A stretch of 64,000 nt of DNA from Lingula anatina (Eukaryota; Brachiopoda; Lingulata; Lingulida; Lingulidae). Position numbers and translations under genes: made by a program. This document shows positions 46,601 through 57,900 of the stretch, piece by piece; the first letter of the stretch is position 1; each line of letters starts with the position of its first letter. The notes below the pieces were generated by a model that had not been told where the DNA came from, made no database searches, and was given only the letters and a program-made list of their open reading frames with translations. The stretch is taken from the NCBI RefSeq assembly GCF_001039355.2, contig NW_019775780.1, positions 1-64,000 on the forward strand. The letters are read 5' to 3'.

Positions 46601-48142
46601 TCTCGAGGTTGGTCTGGAATATCTAAGAAAAACACCACAGATTCTTTTATAAGCAAGTTAAAAGTAATGAACTTGACCTAGCACTATTCATATCTAACCC
46701 ATGTAACCATTTTCTTTTCTTTCTAGAGGTCTGTTTATTTTGAACTTAATGTAATTTATTGTTTAAATTTGCAATGCTTCCACCTTAATTGGTTGCTATA
46801 ATTTAAAATAAACTTATTATTCTAACCTTAAAATTTTGCAATTTGTGTTTTTTTTTCCTTGAATACAAAATATGCTCTGATGAAATGGCAGCTGCAGTTC
46901 TCATAACATCATTATTTGCAATAGCATGCATGAACAGCTCTAGACCATATTACATTCGGTTCCTAACAAATGTTCAATCAAGTTATTTCCCTTATAATTG
47001 AATTTCACAGTAATGCCTGCCACTTTTATCCTATAGTTTCCAGGACACATGGGATGGGATTACAGAAATAATGAGGAACACTGCTATGATGTGCACATTA
47101 ACATCAGTTAATCAAACATAGGGACCATTCCCACAATCCTATCGTACTAGCAGGATCGATTTATCTTCAAGGGGATTCTCCCTAAATCCTATTCAGTTTA
47201 ATCGTGCAAGAAAGTTAATAACCCCTCTAGCAGCTTCAGTGGGCATGACAGACATTTAAGCTGCTTAAACTGAATGCAATTTAATGAGAATCCCCTTGAA
47301 GTTAGATTGATCCTGCTAGTACGATAGGTTTATGGGAACCCAGTCCTAATCTCAATCATTGAAGTGTCACATATAATTACTCCTTCTTCTTCTGCCAGCT
47401 ACATATTGTGTATGGCATCACTTATATATGTATTTATCTTTAAAAAAAAATTTGCTTTTAACTACTCATCCAATTTCTAACTAGCTATGGCTGTCCATTT
47501 ATCAAGAGGCATATTTGTGAATATCTGTGAAAAATAAATCTGTCGCCCTGGTAGAGGGTAGTACTTCCCCCAGATTTTTTTCTTTTTCTTCCCAGACAAA
47601 GACAAGGAGAAAACTTTTCCACATCTCCCCTGGGCCTTCCTCATTACCTGTTAATGCACATAAACTGGCCTAGGGCCTCAAATCGCAATGTTTCATTTTA
47701 AGTCAGAATGCTTCAAACATTGTATTTTCATGTCGTGATATACTAACGAAACACGCAAATTACAACATTTAGACTTTTGAAACAACTGTTCCATTTGTCT
47801 CCTAAGTAAACATTATAACTACTCTTTGCCAGAACATGAATTATGATAATTCTACAATCAACTTCTACTGTCATTCTCACCTGCACCATGCAGTGTCTGT
47901 CGCTTGAAAAAGTACTCAACTTCAGAATTATAATGTTCTGTGTATGATCCCAGTCTTGTTCCCGTGCTTCGTGGCTCAGTCCAATGCACCTTGGCAAGAC
48001 CTCTCATGAATATCTTGAGCGCTTTCAGCTTCAGTTCACCTTTCACATCAACTACACATTTCCCTTGCACTCGTTCACCAGGATGGAAAACGCTTCGATT
48101 ATTATCGAGTACTATCTCAAAGCTTTTTAATTTCCCCATCAT
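42399..48142 (-). CDS. Arrestin domain-containing protein (ARRDC2/3/4-like), nine coding exons
   Basis: Exons in gene order 48142-47881, 46622-46547, 46106-45959, 45645-45543, 45135-44995, 44246-44131, 43905-43701, 43120-42963 and 42470-42399 join to 1281 nt and 426 residues (human ARRDC3 414). Arrestin N domain: MGKLKSFEIVLDNNRSVFHP, then GERVQGKCVVDV, SDGRHEFEFCFELPFQ and GNIRYWLKGELEKPW. Arrestin C domain: SGPISVCARTDRRGYCPGE, NHSSRTIIPYATLHQ and LLKIPAVSPSIINCGIIKVE. The C-tail carries PPxY-type motifs at about 336-339 (PPPY), 352-355 (PPTY) and 398-401 (PPAY), the WW-binding sites by which alpha-arrestins recruit NEDD4-family ubiquitin ligases to endosomal membrane proteins. Two adjacent ATGs open exon 1. 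Intron 5 holds a 40-N gap (44474-44513) but no exon seems lost, since phases fit. Which paralogue it is cannot be told. Confidence 0.93.
43602..43646. repeat. (AAAT)n microsatellite
   Basis: About eleven AAAT units in arrestin intron 7, about 55 bp past the exon 7 donor. Confidence 0.95.
44474..44513. other. 40-N assembly gap
   Basis: A run of 40 N in arrestin intron 5, followed by eight C. The true gap size is unknown. Confidence 0.99.
44808..44970. mobile_element. Short MITE with ACAGGGCCGTAGCCAG end, copy 2
   Basis: The left end is ACAGGGCCGTAGCCAGCAAT and the right end is ATGGGCCTGT. The interior (GGAGGGTTCTTTTTCTGAAA; CACCCCAAACCTCC) matches 25545-25708. It lies about 25 bp beyond the donor of arrestin exon 5 (44995). 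Confidence 0.75.
46195..46510. mobile_element. MITE family A, copy 2 (inverted, right end truncated)
   Basis: It starts TTAAAGGGATAATAACTCTT and continues as the reverse complement of 13168-13520, including the central AATCTCTTAAGAGATT palindrome. The far terminus is missing. It lies between arrestin exons 2 and 3, ending about 35 bp upstream of the exon 2 donor. Confidence 0.75.
47123..47348. mobile_element. Foldback/MITE family B, best-preserved copy
   Basis: The arms pair over about 80 bp: ACCATTCCCACAATCCTATC, then GTACTAGCAGGATCGAT and TTCAAGGGGATTCTC on the left, with their reverse complement on the right ending GGTTTATGGGAACCCAGTCC. A TA lies at each border. Non-coding, in arrestin intron 1. 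Confidence 0.75.
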
Positions 48143-48561
48143 ACAAAGCCCAGGCTACTCGCAAGAAAACAACAAAGCACCATCGCCCAGAAACTGCCAG
48201 CTAGCTGTCATTCCCCATTCATTTTCTGTTGACACCGGAAGCATAGCTTTTATTTTTGCGCTTGCGCGCTGATGCTCAACTTTCGCGGAATTTTCCTTGT
48301 TTATGTTGATTAAAATATTTTAATTTCTTGAATTTGAATAAAATTTGGTTTGTGTCATTAAAAAAAGTGTAGTATTTAGTAATATCTTTATTCTACCATT
48401 TTAATAAGGTCATCAAAGTTCAAAGGTTACGTATTGGGCTAATATCAGCCAATAGCACGAACACACCTCAACGTGCTACTTAACAGCCATTTTGAGCTGT
48501 CTGCTCGGTGCAAGTGGTTCGAATCGTCCTGGCAAATTTATCTGTTTTAAAGTCAAAGAAA
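48143..48561. promoter_or_regulatory. Shared divergent promoter region between ARRDC and PPIB
   Basis: The arrestin gene (minus) and PPIB (plus) start 419 bp apart in opposite directions, so this stretch must hold both 5' UTRs and promoters. The part 48230-48300 is CpG-richer (TGCGCTTGCGCGCTGATGCT). I see no clear TATA box at a sensible spacing. Confidence 0.6.
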
Positions 48562-51147
48562 ATGAGGATACTCATGGGAGGCATTGCACTCACTGGGATA
48601 GTGCTTCTGGTTGTCCCAGCTCTACTTGCCAAAGATTCAAAAGGCCCAAAAGTAACTGATAAGGTAATTGGCAAGTGAAATGCACGCGTGTGGCTTTCCC
48701 CCGGTACAATGTACCGGTACGTGCACGATTTTTCAAATTTAGTGTTGTGTCCAGCTGCCAGTTTCCATTATCCATTAGATGCATTACTGGGTAGCATTAT
48801 AAGTGTCATCCTTTGTTATATACTGGTTGTTACATTTTTTAAAAAGATATTGTAACATTAAAATGTTGTTTATCATTTGGAATGAATGTTAGTTTTTATG
48901 TTTGTTAGTTTTTTCACTTCTAAAATAATGTCTAAAAGACCTGAATACGTTACATAATAGAAGCTAGTAAAACTTTTGGTTCCAATTATTTTTCTAAGCA
49001 GAGTAACTGTTTTGTATATGTGAAGTAGGTAAAGTGATAGAATTTTTGTCAGTAGATACATGGAATATGAGAAGTACAAATGGATTCAATGTATCTTTCA
49101 AATCAAAGGCAATGGAACTTGATCTCTTTGTTCTATATAGTACAGAAAACAAATATTGTATTTTACTTTAAGGAACTAGCTGTGAGACTACTGTATGTTC
49201 TTTGGTATTTTTCAAAGTTACACCATTTAAAACTATATGATGGCATTTGGTTGGGTTTAGTGGCAAAGATTGCTTTTAATTGAATTTAAAGCAGTTGAAG
49301 AATACCAATGTGTACTAGAAAAAAAATTTTTTTAATTGAATTTAAAGCAGTTGAAGAATACCAATGTGTACTAGAAAAAAAAACATTTTTTTTCTTTTAT
49401 AAGGTTTATTTTGATATTGAAATTGGTGGCGAGAAGCAAGGTCGAATAACTATTGGGCTGTTTGGAAAAACGGTTCCAAAGACAGCGAAAAATTTCAAAA
49501 CATTAGCAGAAGGATCAATGGAGGTATGCTTTTTCACAGTTGGCATAATAATCCTTTACCAAACATCTTTATTGCTGCATTAATTACTTAACTAAGTGCC
49601 AACCTTAATTTTTGATATGGTCAGGATCTTCAGCATCAATTGACATTTTATAGTTTATTTATGATTCATTATATATTTTAGAGTAGATGTCATTTTATAA
49701 ACTCTTGGAACATTTTATTTAAACTTCAGAAAGATGGCAAGAAACTTACGTACAAAGGAAGCAAGTTTCATAGAGTTATCAAAGACTTCATGATCCAAGG
49801 AGGGGATTTTACCAAGGGAGATGGAACTGGAGGTAGAAATCCTGTTTAAGTTCTAATTTATTTTATGGCTTATGGTAATGACTCGATCTTTTCAATGGGG
49901 GAAAGTGAATTTTACAGATGCTGTATTTTTTAAGGCTTAATTTCTTAACATGAGAACAATCTTTTTCAGTGGTGGCAACAAAATTTAAAGGCAGACTACC
50001 ACATAGTTCTATTCTATGCATTAAAAGCACCACAAATGCTATACAAAAATATGATTTTTATGGTCCTAAAATGATGTATCTGAAAGTGTGATAATTTTTG
50101 CCCATTGAAAAGATGGAGTCATTACCGTAGTAACTGTAAAAAATAAAAAGACAAGATTGTGACTGTGTGCAATGTTGCAATTAACACGTTTTCCGAAGAT
50201 TAACAGCTTCAAAGCTATTAACCTTTCACTGGGAGACATCCATGCATAAAAAGTGTAACACATTAAACTCTGCATAACTCTACACTTCGGAATCCAAAAT
50301 AAATTGTTCAAGTTATGCAAAGATTCCAATTAAGAAATGTTCATGTTTATTTCAGCTTATCCGAAAAGAAAAAAAAAATGCTCCATATGAGATAATGATA
50401 ATTCAGGCTATAAGATAAGGAGCCTACTTTTCATGAAATAATGATTAAGAAACCACTGATTTCTTCTTTTTATGCAGGTGCCAGCATTTATGGAGATCGT
50501 TTTGAAGATGAAAATTTTAAGCTGAAGCATTATGGATCTGGTTGGTTGAGCATGGCTAATGCTGGCAAGGACACAAACGGATCTCAGTTCTTCATAACGA
50601 CTAAAAAGACAAATTGGTTGGATGGGAGACACGTTGTATTTGGAATCGTCTTGGAGGGAATGGTCAGTGTACTATTGATCTGAAGTTGAATGAAAATGAT
50701 CAAATGTAATATTATGTGGAGGAGTTGTTATAAATTGCACCACCCTGTTATCTAAAGGTGTTGCAGGGCTTGAAATCCCTATTGCCTACTTGCTGAGCAG
50801 AGCAAGTGGCAGAAAGTAGGCTAACCCTGTATTGGTGTTTGGTATGTTAGCTCTAGTTGCAATGTTAACTGTTGAAATTGAAAAATTTCTATTAGAATTA
50901 TATTATATTTTTTGCATTTACTATCATTGAAAATACCAACGTTAAACATTAGTGAAATTATCATGCAAAAAAAAAAAAAAAAAATGTGCCAAAATCTTTT
51001 CCTTTTTTTCAGAATGTGGTGAGAAAAATTGAAAATACAAGCACTTCACAAAATGACCGACCTTCTAAAGATGTTGTAATAGTGGATTGTGGCATACTGC
51101 CTCTTGACAAACCATTCGCTGTTGGCAAAGGTGATGCTGCAGAGTAA
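48562..51147 (+). CDS. PPIB: Peptidyl-prolyl cis-trans isomerase B (cyclophilin B), five coding exons
   Basis: Exons 48562-48663, 49404-49523, 49730-49832, 50478-50662 and 51013-51147 join in phase to 645 nt and 214 residues (human 216). Residues 1-23 are a signal peptide ([20 protein letters not shown], then LLA), so the protein enters the ER, where cyclophilin B speeds proline isomerisation during folding, notably of collagens. The cyclophilin domain begins near [10 protein letters not shown]. Active-site residues are intact, in human cyclophilin A numbering: Arg55 (here 89, FHRVIKDFM), Phe60 (94), Gln63 (97), Trp121 (155) and His126 (160, [10 protein letters not shown]). The stretch [18 protein letters not shown] is family-typical. 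The C-terminus VGKGDAAE is related to, but not identical with, the vertebrate ER-retention tail. A possible AATAAA lies at 51412. Confidence 0.96.
49274..49389. repeat. 56-bp tandem duplication beside PPIB exon 2
   Basis: The block TTTAATTGAATTTAAAGCAG then TTGAAGAATACCAATGTGTA occurs at 49275 and 49331, 56 bp apart, in PPIB intron 1 just upstream of the exon 2 acceptor. The two copies are essentially identical, so the duplication is recent. Confidence 0.92.
49872..50129. mobile_element. MITE family C, copy in PPIB intron 3
   Basis: The left end TATGGTAATGACTCGATCTT and right end AAGATGGAGTCATTACCGTA are inverted repeats and match 20219-20446. The interior matches that copy in the opposite orientation (TAGTTCTATTCTATGCATTAA; ATGATTTTTATGGTCCTAAA). 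Confidence 0.75.
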
Positions 51148-51704
51148 AGGACCAAATAGCTTTATGATCTTTTTTTTTTTTAAACTTCATGTAAAAATTA
51201 ATGGGTCCATAAGATACAATTACCAAAATACCTATTTTGTCATTCAGTTTCATGTTTTGTGATGGTATGCCCTAAAGGTTGTTTGTCCATTGAGTGCTGA
51301 ACTAGTTGGAAAGACTAGTTGGAGAATAAGTTAATACAAGTGCAGAAGAATCTTGCAATGAGCAGACTGTCAAATAATTACTTTCAAGAAAACGTTTTTT
51401 GAATTTACAGTAATAAAAATATACAAATGTGATATTGCATTGATGCCTGTGTGTACAGGGGGAAATCAGCCTTTTGTTCAATTAATGGATGCAATAACAA
51501 GAATAAACAACTTTTGAACATAACTTGTTTTGTTCTATAGTGCATGTATGTCAAAAACCAAAAAGGTCACAAAATAAAAGGAAATGCACGAACTCTGTCA
51601 ATAACTTGAAGAGACCCAGATTTATGTATTGTCCAGCAAACAAATTGACTCCCACCTCCTGAGGTACATGCATTATGCCCGAATAACAGCATGCAGGTGT
51701 GGCA

Positions 51705-51905
51705 ATCCTACAAATCACTTCATTCAATTGTAGATATCTCCAACATAAAAAACAATTTCCAAGGTTTCACGTACAAATCTCTTTCCATTCCACTGCAGAT
51801 ATCTCCAACCTCCAAAAACAGTTTCCAAGGTTTCACCTACAAATCTCTTTCCATTCAATTATAAATATCTCCAACCTCCAAAAACAATTTCCAAGGTTTC
51901 ACCCT
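51705..51905. repeat. 66-bp tandem array across the 3' end of the PTCD2-like CDS
   Basis: AAGGTTTCAC occurs at 51761, 51827 and 51893, exactly 66 bp (22 codons) apart, with matching flanks (CAAATCTCTTTCCATTC, ATATCTCCAACCTCCAAAAA). The unit nearest the gene encodes its last residues (VKPWKLFLEVGDIYN) and the stop; the others lie beyond it. Confidence 0.93.
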
Positions 51906-54900
51906 CAAAACCAAAGTTTTATCTGTTTTGTTTGAATATTTTTGGGGTTTTTCTTTTTCTGGGGTTTTTAAATTATAAAGTACGGCTTTTTCGGTACGTA
52001 GCATTTCATCAAGTGTCTCTTGCCTTGTTAAGTTTTTCAAGGTAACTTCTTTCAGCAGTTTTTCATGCATGCTTTTATATTCATCTCCTTCTGGGATGAC
52101 TTTAGTTAACTCAGCCATCTGGAATAAAAAATTAAGAACAAATATCTTGGTTCTCCGGGGTTTCTAGGATGAGTGAACTAAGATCATGACAATTTACTGT
52201 TAATGACTTGGACATTCTTTATTTTAAATACAACCTGAAAATGGCAATTGGCATTGGCTAAATTATTTTGGCAATTCCACAAACCTGCCACTGTAACATA
52301 TAAAGCAAGAGGATCAGAGAGGCGATATCGCCTCCAGGTATTGTACCACTAGCTGGATTAAAAGCACTTGCATGGAAAAAAAGGGATACCACCTCCAGTG
52401 TTGTACTTGACAAGCTCTAAAAAATATAGTAAACAAGACCCCCCCCCCCTTCTCTTTTCTTACTTTTCTTTATTTATTTATTTATTTATTTTTTTTTTTG
52501 AAAATTTGATTTATAAGAAAAAATCGTGGGGAAAAGTAAAAGGTAAAATTCAGGGTTGCAGTAAGACTGTGAATATAGGATATATATATGGGTACATAGG
52601 CTCTTGTAGTCTAGGGAGAAGCGGTAACGTGGCAAGGGACGCGACAGGTAGGGACTAAAACCATGTGTACCACCAGTGCCGTGCTAGTGGTACAATAATT
52701 TAAATTCCATTTTCACTTGCCTTGGTGTACAGGAGTTGGGGTTGCATAGATCATAGACTACATATTTTACTAAAAAAGAGAATGAGGGTATTAAGTAATC
52801 TGTGAATTATTAAATAGTGCACGGACTTACCACATCTGATGCAAAGAGTGCTCTTTGAGGGATGTTTGAATTGTTCAAGAGGTCATTTGCCATTTTTATT
52901 GCATGCTCCCAATCCTTTGAGGCTAAATAAAACGCGACCTTCAAAAAATGATAAATTCATTAGGAAATGGCTTTAAAAATGTCTTTCATATCTAGTTTTG
53001 ACAAAAGGTTAAATTTCAGGAGGATGCACAAAAAATTCTTTCGTTCAAATAATATTCAATTCAGAATTACAGCTATCAGTATAATCACCACAACAAAATT
53101 CATTTGATAAAATGAACATGCCTGTAACAACAGGCTTCCCTTAAAAAATAGTGCATTTACTTGATCTATGGTCTAATTCTTACCTGTGTATTTATAAGCA
53201 ATTTATCTGGCTTTGTCCAGTGCTCCGTATACTCAAACAAAACTTGTTCTGCATATTCCATGTCCCCCTGTGCAAAAGAAAATAAATTCACCCTGCATTC
53301 ACAACAACGGACTTACTAGTCCACGGATCAAATATGGCCGAACCATTTGAATGTTTGTTGCGTAAACCCCTCCGGGAATCTCTCCAGTGTCTATAAGGGG
53401 ATTAAACTGCAAGCTTCTTACTGGGTCGCCATATTTGATCCGTGGACAAGTTATTGTGAATGGGACCAAAGTAACTCTAATTCTCTGCTAGTTTTGGAGA
53501 AATAGAGACTACAAAATTTGCAAAATGCATTTTATGGGGAAAAGTAGGTCAAAGGTCAAACTAGAGGATCAGAGAGTTCGAGATATTATTATATATATAA
53601 TATCATTATTAGATTGTACGCGTAGAGATAATTCTCGAATTAATAAATAATTAAATAATTAATTAAATAATTTGGACATGTTATAAATTAAAAAAAAACA
53701 AAAACACACACTTGTGAAGCACTGCTTTATTGTTGTACTCATTTCACAAGTTCCAGATATTATTATATATATAATATCATTATTAGATTGTACGCGTAGA
53801 GATAATTCTCGAGTTCGAGCGAGGAATATGATAATGCTGCTTCAATAACGTCCGCCATTTTGATCACTGTGGATCATGTGACTTGGCCTAGATTTTCGTA
53901 CAATGGGCGCCATCTGGCGTCAAATCGCGTTTTGATGACAAGTTGCGTTTTGATGATGACTAGTTGCGTTTTGATGATGACAAGTTGCGTTTTGATGATG
54001 ACTAGTTGCGTTTTGATGACTAGTTGCGTTTTGACGACTACTAGTCGTATTTTGCCTTCTGATCTGATAACGACGACGACTAATCGTGTTTTGCATTTTT
54101 GTATAAACCGCCGCCCATAATGGACCATTGTGTTGTTGTGTATAATTTTATTATATTTGATTTTTTCAATAGGCAATTTACAGGTGTATGTGATAAAAGT
54201 TTCATTTAAATTTTCAAATAGTTATAGTGATTAAAATTTTAGGTTATTAATAATAATAATATAAGTAAAGCAATGTCTGAGAACCATTACATGGCTTTCT
54301 CTTGTATTTTTTTATAAATAGACAAGGATTTTAAAAACAAAAAATATTTTAAAAAATAGTAGATATGCATTTTGCATTTTTTTTACTACCAGGTTTTGTG
54401 TGTGGAAAAATTTAATGTATGTATTACATATACATCCAGTTCTTCTTTTAGTAAATTTTTCAGGCAGTACTCTTATCCTACCAAAACAATTTTTGTGAAA
54501 CTGAAAGTTTTTAGTAGACATTTTCAATTTGATTGCTTTTTTTCTGAAATCTCAAACTCTTACACGTAATTCTATATATAAAACGATAATTCTATATATA
54601 AAAAGATTTGACAAATCAAGGTCTTGTATTTGCTAGTATTGATGTAATAAAGGTAAATGTCCAGTCTGTTGGATTTTTTTTTTTTTTCGGGCCAGTGAAT
54701 TTTAAGTCGGACCAGTAAATTTTAAGAAACTGGTGATCCGAATGGTCAGAGAGCTGAAAAGCATGTCACACACTGTGACATGCTGAAAAATGAGGCCATT
54801 ATTTCACAGTGTAACTGATGTAGGCAATCTTTTGTGCTGCTGTTGTTATTGGACTTTATTGGTCTTTATTATTAAAAAATGGAAAATGAAATACTTTTCA

Positions 54901-57900
54901 AATGTCAGACATGATAAAAAAAAAGTCTGACATTGAGATATTTTATGCCAGACAGGTGTCCAAAGTTTTTCGGGAACACTGCGTAGATGGTTTATATTAC
55001 ATTTGGTGGAAATGGGAATAATGAAAAGTAAGTTGAAGGTCTAAGTGAAAAGTAGATTTAAAGTCAGATTCAAGGTCACATTAAAATTGCCAATATATGA
55101 CTTCCTATTCAAGTTGAATAGTAACTGTGGGAGTATCTCTGCCAGTTTTGGAGATCTAGGGGTCTAAATATTCACAATATACAGTTCATACAAAAAGTAG
55201 GTCTAAGGTCAAATTCCAGGTCACACTAAAATTGCCTATATCCAAGTTCAATATGGGAGTATATCTGCTAGACCTGCATTATTTCAAATAGCATTTTGAA
55301 AAATGTTCCCCACTGGCTGGCAACATTGTACTTTTTAAATAATGCAACTCCTAAACCATATGGAAAACAAAAAAATTCACACTACATCTAGTGTTGTTCT
55401 TATTCCAAGAGACAGGGACACAAGCCCTTGGAGTCCAGGGCTCTGTTCTCACAACTTTTAGATCGATCTATCACCGCGGGGAGTCTCACTAGATTACTGT
55501 CAGATAATCCCCCTTAAGTGTCCGTCCCCGCCTACTACAAGCTTTAAGGGGTAATTAACTTTCGTGTCCGCCCGGCTGACAGCTATTTAGCGTGAACCCC
55601 CAGGGAGTTAGGTCGATCCAATGTAGGTCGATCTAATCTATGAGAATGGGGTGCAGGAGGAGCACTAATGGGTACTTATGTCCACCGACACGGCTTGGAG
55701 GCAGCATCGCCAGTAGAAGCCACATGCAACGGGTCAGGATTCAAACTATCAGTACCGCCAGTGCTCACACTGGTGGTACAAATTAAAAACCAAATTTGTC
55801 CATACCATTTTCAGTGCAAATCTTCCCGTAACTGCCTGTATCCTACACCGTGTCTTTACTCGGTATAAGTGTTTCTCCTCCATAAATTCTTTTAACAAGT
55901 CATAGCTTTCTTCGTCCCCCTAATGCAAATGCAACAAAAGGCTGTCAAAACTTCAATTAATCACTATTCTTTTCCTTAAGTTTTCCTAATGGACATTTGC
56001 ATATGTCTAAAAATAATCATCAATGTCTTACTGAAATTTTTGACATCCACAAAATTTCTAAAAATTAATAAGTTGCACTTAAACATTGCAGCAAAGCTGT
56101 CAAATGTACAGACATAAAGCAGAAAATAATGATGCTGGTGCACAATATGATTTTTTTGTCATTTTTGATGCAATATTACACAAGGCTGTCAAATGTACAG
56201 ACAAAAAGCAGAAAATAACATTGCAAAAAATAGGCTACTGTCAATTCTGATGCAAAAATACATCATGCTTAACTATAAATTCAACATCACATTTTAATTA
56301 TGCTCAACAGGTAATACCAATGTAAGTAAAATGTGTAACAAGCATAAGGCTTCAGGCCCATAGGACTTCAAGTTCACACTTTGAAAATGCCAGAATGAGA
56401 AAAATGAAAATTTCACACAAAATTGCATAAATTCAATAATAAATGATAACCCAATTGAGCTGGCTTTCTAATTTAAACTGCATGCCAATCCTAAAAATCA
56501 TACTTGTAAGTTAAAAATAATAATAAGTAACACAGTTTTCTTTTCATAATGTTTGTAGTAGCAGTGCAAAAAGATTTTTTGTCAATTTTGATGTAAAATT
56601 ACATAATAAATTACAGAATAATTATCACCAATTTTTGATTATTGACTATAAATAGCATGGACATGTAGAAAATTTGATTATCATTCGGCTTCATGTCCAT
56701 GGGAGCTCTGAGTCCCACAATGAATATGCCAACACGATAAAAATGAATATTTCACTAAAATGAATAACTTCCAAAAAAAGAAGCCAATTAGACTGCTTTT
56801 GCAACTCAGGCTGCATTATAGTCCTGTGTTTCTTTTTTGAAAGTTTGACAATCATAAGTAACATGGTTTTCTCATAATGTCATCATGGCAGCAGCACCTA
56901 AAATTGTGTTTTCTTCTATTTTGATGCAATATTACATGATGCTTAACAGCATAATGACCATCAATTTTTAATAATAAAATATTCGTATCATGGATTTTCA
57001 GAAAATGTGACTAGCATGGGTCTTCAAGACCGTGGAGGTTCTAAGTCACACCTTGAAAATGCCAATGTGTGAAAAATTAAATTTTCACAAAAAATCTGTT
57101 TAACTGCCAGAAAAATTTACCAAACAGACTGCATTCCCTACTGAAGCTGTATCTTAGTCCCAAGTTTCTTTCCTGTAAGTTTGAGAACAGTAAGTGACAT
57201 GGTTTTCCTTAAATGGTCATCATGGGAGCAGTGCCCAAAATAGGGGTTTCTTCAAATTTTGATGCAACATTACAGAATGTTTAACAGCATAATGACCATC
57301 AATTTTTAATAATAAAATATTCGTATCATGGATTTTCAGAAAATGTGACTAGCATGGGTCTTCAAGACCGTGGAGGTTCTATGTCACACTTTGACAATGC
57401 CAATATGTGAAAAATTAAATTTTCACAAAAAAACTGTTTAACTGCCAGAAAGAATTACCAAACAGACTGCATTGCCTACTGAAGCTGTATTTTAGTCCCA
57501 TGTTTCTATCCTGTAAGTTTGAGAACAGAAAGTGACATGGTTTTCCTTAAAAGGTCATCATGGGAGCAGTGCCCAAAATAGGGGTTTCTTCAAATTTTGA
57601 TGCAATATTACATAATATTTAACAGCATAATGACCATCAATTTTTAATAATAAAATATTAGTATCATGGATATTCAGAAAATGTGACTAGCAAAGGTCTT
57701 CAGGCCCATGGAACTTCAAAGTCACACCTTGAAAATGCCAAAATGTAAACAAGACAGCACTGTTCTGAAATTGGTTTTTTTCCCCCATTTTTAACAATTT
57801 TTTAACATAAAACAACATTAACAGTTTACTGCCATTTTTATATGATCAACTAAGAAAATTGATGAGATGGGAAAAATATCAATAGAACAATGTTAAATGT

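Noticed and set aside
48500-48540. GTGGTTCGAATCG resembling a tRNA B box
   Set aside because: No matching A box, acceptor stem or cloverleaf can be drawn around it; it lies in the PPIB 5' region.
53860-54176. Open frames on both strands giving repeated peptides such as LMMTSCV
   Set aside because: They are translations of a minisatellite inside an intron and have no domain or conservation.
56880-57720. CRISPR-like regular repeats
   Set aside because: The unit is 338 bp with no unique spacers, and the DNA is plainly animal; it is a tandem satellite inside a mobile element.
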